Shown in pieces: positions 60,621 through 64,000 of a stretch of 64,000 nt of DNA. The stretch's first letter is position 1. Each line of letters starts with the position of its first letter. The translations under genes were made by a program, and so were the position numbers. Below the pieces are notes generated by a model that made no database searches, was not told the DNA's origin, and saw only the letters and a program-made list of their open reading frames with translations. This DNA comes from Pomphorhynchus laevis (Eukaryota > Acanthocephala > Palaeacanthocephala > Echinorhynchida > Pomphorhynchidae), in assembly GCA_012934845.2 (NCBI GenBank), contig WNNJ02001743.1, positions 1 through 64,000 on the forward strand. Direction: 5' to 3'.

Positions 60621-61905
60621 TCTGAATATGTTGTTCTGTTCAATTTGCTCTGTATAATTGTGCTAAGTGTTTTTTGCTCTGTATTTTTTGCTCTATTTAG
60701 TTTGCTCTGTTTAATTTGCTCTGTTTAATTTGCTCTGTTTAATTCGATTTGTTAAATTTGCTCTGTTTAATCTGCTAAGTTTAATTTGCACTGTTTAATT
60801 TGCTCTGTTTATTTTGCTCTGTTAAATTTGCTCTGTTAATTTGCTCTGTTTTATTTGCTCTGTTTAATTTGCTATGTTTAATTTGCTCTGTTTAATTTGC
60901 TCTGTTAAATTTCATCTGTTTTATTTGCTCTGTTCAATTTGCTCAGTTTAATTTGCTCTGTTTAATTTGCTCTGTTTAATTTGCTCTGTTTAATTTGCTC
61001 TGTTTAATAAGCGCTATTTATTTTGCTCCTTAAAATTTGCTCTGTTTAATTGAATCTGTATTATTTGCTTAGTTTAATTTGCTTTGAAATTTTCTGTTTT
61101 TTTTTCGCTCTGTTATTTGCACTTTTTTATTTTCTTTCTTTATTTCGCTTTGTTTTATTTTGTTGTGTTTCGTAATAATTTTTATATGCTCTTTTTAATA
61201 AAGCTCCGATTTATTGGCTCTGTTAAATTTGTTCATTTTCATTTTCTGTCTACTGTGCTCTTTATAATGTGCTCTGTTCAACTTTATTTTTTAAATTTAC
61301 TGTGCCTTGTTACCTCCTAATTTTTGACCGTTTTATTTGATCGTGAATATCTGCTCTATAAAATTTGTTCGGATAAATTTTAAACTGATATATTTGCTTT
61401 GTATAATTGGCTATCGGTAATGTGCACTCTATAATTTGCAGTTTAATTTTGTATGTTAAGATTGCACCTTGATTTGATGTGTTTAATAAGCTAATTGAAA
61501 GTTGCGATGTTGTATTTTATCTGTTTAATTTGCTCTGTTTTATTTGCTCTAATTAAGTTGCGCTATTGAATTTAAGCTGTTTGCTTTTCTTTTAAATTTG
61601 CTCTGTTTGATTAGCTCTTTTTATAAAGCTCTGTTTTGTTTTATTTGTTTAATTTGCTTTGTTTTCTTTGCTCTGTTTAAGTTGCTCTGTAATATTTGCT
61701 CTGTTCAATTTGCTCTGTTTAATTTGCTTTGTTAAATTTGCTCTTTAATTCGCTCTGTTTAATTTGCTCTGTGTAATTTGCTCTGTTAAATTTGCTCTTT
61801 AATTAGCACTGCTTAATTTGCTCTGTTTAATTTGCTGTGTTTATTTGCTCTGTTTAATTTGCTCTGTTCAATTTGCTCGTTAATTTGCTCTGTTCAATTT
61901 GCTCT
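60621..61905 (+). repeat. Array right of the insertion, copy of 39421-40722
   Basis: Begins 'tctgaatatgttgttctg' and follows 39421 onward in landmark order through decayed block 12. Around 60903-60950 it differs more ('ttaaatttcatctgtttta') than the rest. Beyond 61905 it switches to the 'tgctctatgtaatttgctc' type seen at 37501. Confidence 0.8.
61132..61523 (+). repeat. Decayed landmark block 12 (subtype A)
   Basis: Shares the private variants of block 5 ('cgctttgttttattttg', 'ggctatcggtaatg'). Confidence 0.85.
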
Positions 61906-63894
61906 GAATATGTTGCTCTGTTCTATTTGCTCTATGTAATTTGCTCTGTGTTTTTTTTATTTGCTCTGTGTTTTTGCTCTGTTTTATTTGCTCTGTTTTA
62001 TTTGCTCTAGATAATTTGCTCTTTTTTTGCTCTATTTAATTTGTCGTTTAATTTGCACTATTTAATTTGCTTTTTTAATTTGCTCTGCTTAATTTGCTCT
62101 GTTTAATTTTCTCAATTTTTTTATTTGCTTTGTTTAATTTGCTTTGTTTAATTTGCACTGTTAAATTTGCTCTGTTTTATTAGCTCTGTTTAATTTGCTC
62201 TTTTTAATTTGCTCTGTTTAATTTGATCTGTATTATTTGATCTGTTTTATTTGCTCTGTTTAATTTGCTCTGTTTAATTTGCTCTGTTTAATTTGCTCTG
62301 TTTAATTTGCTCTAATTAATTTGAACTTTTTAATTTGCTCTGTTTAATTTGCTCGTTTAATTAGCTCTATTAAATTTTCTCTGTTTTTTTTGCTCTGTTT
62401 AATTTGCTCTGTTAAATTTGCTCTGTCTTATTTGCTCTGTTTGATTTGCTCTGTTTAATTTGCTTTGTCTAATTTGCTCTGTTTAATTTGCTCTGTTTAA
62501 TTTGCTCTGTTAAATTTGCTCCGTCTTATTTGCTCTGCATGATTTGCTCTGTTTAATTTGCTCTCTCTAATTTGCTCTGTTTAATTTGCTCTGTTTAATT
62601 TGCTCTGTTAAATTTGCTCTGTTTAATTTGCTCTGTTTAATTTGTTCTGTTTGATTTGCTCTGTTTAATTTGCTCTGTTTAATTTGCTCTGTTTAATTTC
62701 CTCTGTTTAATTTGTTCTGTTTGATTTGATTTGTTTAATTTCTCTGTATTATTTGCTCTGTTTTATTTGCTCTGTATTTATTGCTCTGTTTTATCTGCTC
62801 TGTTTTATTTGCTCTGTTTAATTTGCTCTGTTTAATTTGCTCTGTTTAGTTTGCTCTGTTTGATTTGCTCTGTTTAATTTGATATGTTAAATTTGATATG
62901 TTTAATTTGCTCTGTTTAATTTGCTCTGTTTAATTTGCTCTGCTTAATTTTCTCAATTTAATTTGCTCTGTATTCTTTGCTCTCTTTAGTTTGCTTTGTT
63001 TAATTTCTCCGTTTAATTTGCTCTGTTTAATTCGGTTTGTTAAATTTGCTCTGTTTTATCTGCTAAGTTTAATTTGCACTGTTGTATTTGCTCTGTTTAA
63101 ATTGCTCTGTTTTATTTGCTCTGTATAATTTGCTCTGTTTAATTTGCTCTGTTTAATTTGCTCTGTTTAATTTGCTCTGTTTAATTTGCTCTGTTTGATT
63201 TGCTCTGTTAAATTTGATATGTTTAATTTGCTCTGTTTTATTTGCTCTATTTTATTTGCTCTGTTTTATTTGCTTTTTGTTATTTGCTCAATTTAATTTG
63301 CTCTGTTTAATTTTCTATGTATAATTGTGCTAAGTGTAATTTGCTCTGTATTCTTTGCTCTCTGTAGTTTGCTCTGTTTAATTTGCTCTGTTTAATTCGA
63401 TTTGTTAAATTTGCTCTGTTTAATTTGCTCTGTTTAATGTGCTCTGAATAATTTGCTCTGTTTTATTTACTATGTTTAATTTTCTCGTTTTAATTTGCTC
63501 TGTTTAGTTAGCTCTGTTTAAGTCTTTTATTTTTTTTGCTCTGATTAATTTGCTCTGTTTCATTCTCTCTATTTAGATTGCTCTGTTTCATTTGCTTTGT
63601 TCAATTAGCTTTGTATAATTTTCTTTGTTTAATGTGTTCTGTTTAATTTGCTCTGTTTAATTTGGTCTGATTAATATGCTTTGTTTAATTTGCTCTTTTT
63701 AATTTGCTCTGTTTTATTTCCTCTGTTTAATTTACTCTGTTTAATTTGCTCTGTTTAATTTGCTCTGTTGAATTAGCGCTATTAAATTTGCTCTCTTTAA
63801 TTTGCTCTGTTTAATTGGCTCCGTTTAATTTTCTTTGTTAAATTTGCTGTTAAATTTTCTGTTTTTTTTTCTCTGTTGTTTCCTCTTTTTTATT
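61906..63894 (+). repeat. Forward minisatellite up to the last decayed block
   Basis: Ordinary 14-bp array. The first ~180 bp resemble 37490-37700. The stretch 62380-62720 is a local run of nearly regular units with 'gtttgatttgctctg' and 'gtctaatttgctctg' variants. The part from 63430 resembles the approach to block 4 (35600-36060). No gene was seen. Confidence 0.75.
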
Positions 63895-64000
63895 TTCTCT
63901 CTTTATTTCGCTATGTTTCATTTTGTTGTGTTTCGTAATAATTTTTATATGCTCTTTTCAATTAAGCTCCTTTTTTTGCTCTGTTAAATTTGATCATTTT
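63895..64000 (+). repeat. Decayed landmark block 13, cut by the window end
   Basis: Starts 'ttctctctttatttcgctatg'-like sequence and continues to 'gttaaatttgatcatttt'. It mixes the subtype A 'tttatttcgct' with the subtype B-like 'ctctcttt' and 'tttgatcatttt'. It runs off the window. Confidence 0.8.

Larger units (their letters stand above)
15808..64000. repeat. 14-bp minisatellite domain (TTTAATTTGCTCTG)
   Basis: The whole right three quarters of the window consists of the 14-bp unit TTTAATTTGCTCTG and near relatives (TTTTATTTGCTCTG, TTCAATTTGCTCTG, GTATTATTTGCTCT and others). Lengths of 11-16 bp occur where units have lost or gained bases. The consensus is 29% GC and strongly T-biased on the plus strand (8 T, 2 each of A, C and G). 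The only breaks are the reverse-oriented block at 17259-19661, the recurrent decayed blocks and the retroelement insertion at 59169-60620. A pure array has a TAA every 42 nt in each frame on both strands. Long open frames appear only where variants remove it. Confidence 0.97.

Noticed and set aside
20442-61320. Recurrent frame across the decayed blocks ('FHFVVFRNNFYMLFLIKL')
   Set aside because: Open in many copies, but the strand is T-rich and stop-poor, and the blocks are copies of each other. The sequence itself can be read as degenerate 14-mers. No domain is recognised and no start context is seen.
15808-64000. CRISPR array
   Set aside because: Direct repeats are 14 bp with no spacers and are degenerate. 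The setting is a eukaryotic minisatellite with no cas genes.

Overview
The window is almost entirely tandem-repeat DNA from a eukaryotic nuclear genome (heterochromatin of a centromeric, subtelomeric or sex/B-chromosome kind). It holds one recognisable protein-coding remnant: the reverse transcriptase (RT) of a Penelope-like retroelement. There are no host genes, rRNAs, tRNAs, CRISPR arrays or bacterial operons. The species cannot be fixed from this sequence. The AT-rich base composition and the Penelope-type RT fit many invertebrates and some protists.

Region 1 (1-15807) is about 40 head-to-tail copies of a ~392-bp satellite monomer. Higher-order structure is visible: a 7-monomer period of ~2744 bp near the left end, a run of freshly homogenised neighbours at ~3.66-4.56 kb, and a 6-monomer period of ~2350 bp at 10.8-14.25 kb.

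Region 2 (15808-64000) is a different family, a minisatellite with the 14-bp unit TTTAATTTGCTCTG and many variants. The two families meet at a sharp junction with 3 bp of overlap (15805-15807). Just inside it lies a large inverted repeat (arms 15805-17258 and 17498-18937), and the array runs in reverse orientation from 17259 to 19661. From 19662 the array is forward again. It is built from kilobase-scale duplications: tandem copies of ~3.6, ~3.16 and ~4.72 kb, and copies 11.8, 19.5 and 21.2 kb apart. A ~392-bp block of heavily decayed 14-mers recurs 13 times and serves as the best landmark for these copies. It falls into two main subtypes, which alternate in the right half.

Region 3 (59169-60620) is a 1.45-kb insertion in the minisatellite. 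It carries a 5'-truncated Penelope-like RT with an intact catalytic core and no GIY-YIG endonuclease. Next comes a compact, GC-richer segment with several nested and crossing complementary helices (60262-60408), then an AT-rich tail. A paralogous copy of the same array segment without the element (39420/39421) defines the insertion ends almost to the base. A later 223-bp tandem duplication copied the first ~70 bp of the element. The order of events therefore reads: array amplification, retroelement insertion, then further local duplication.

The many 60-110-codon open frames elsewhere arise from stop-poor variants of the repeats and are not reported as genes.
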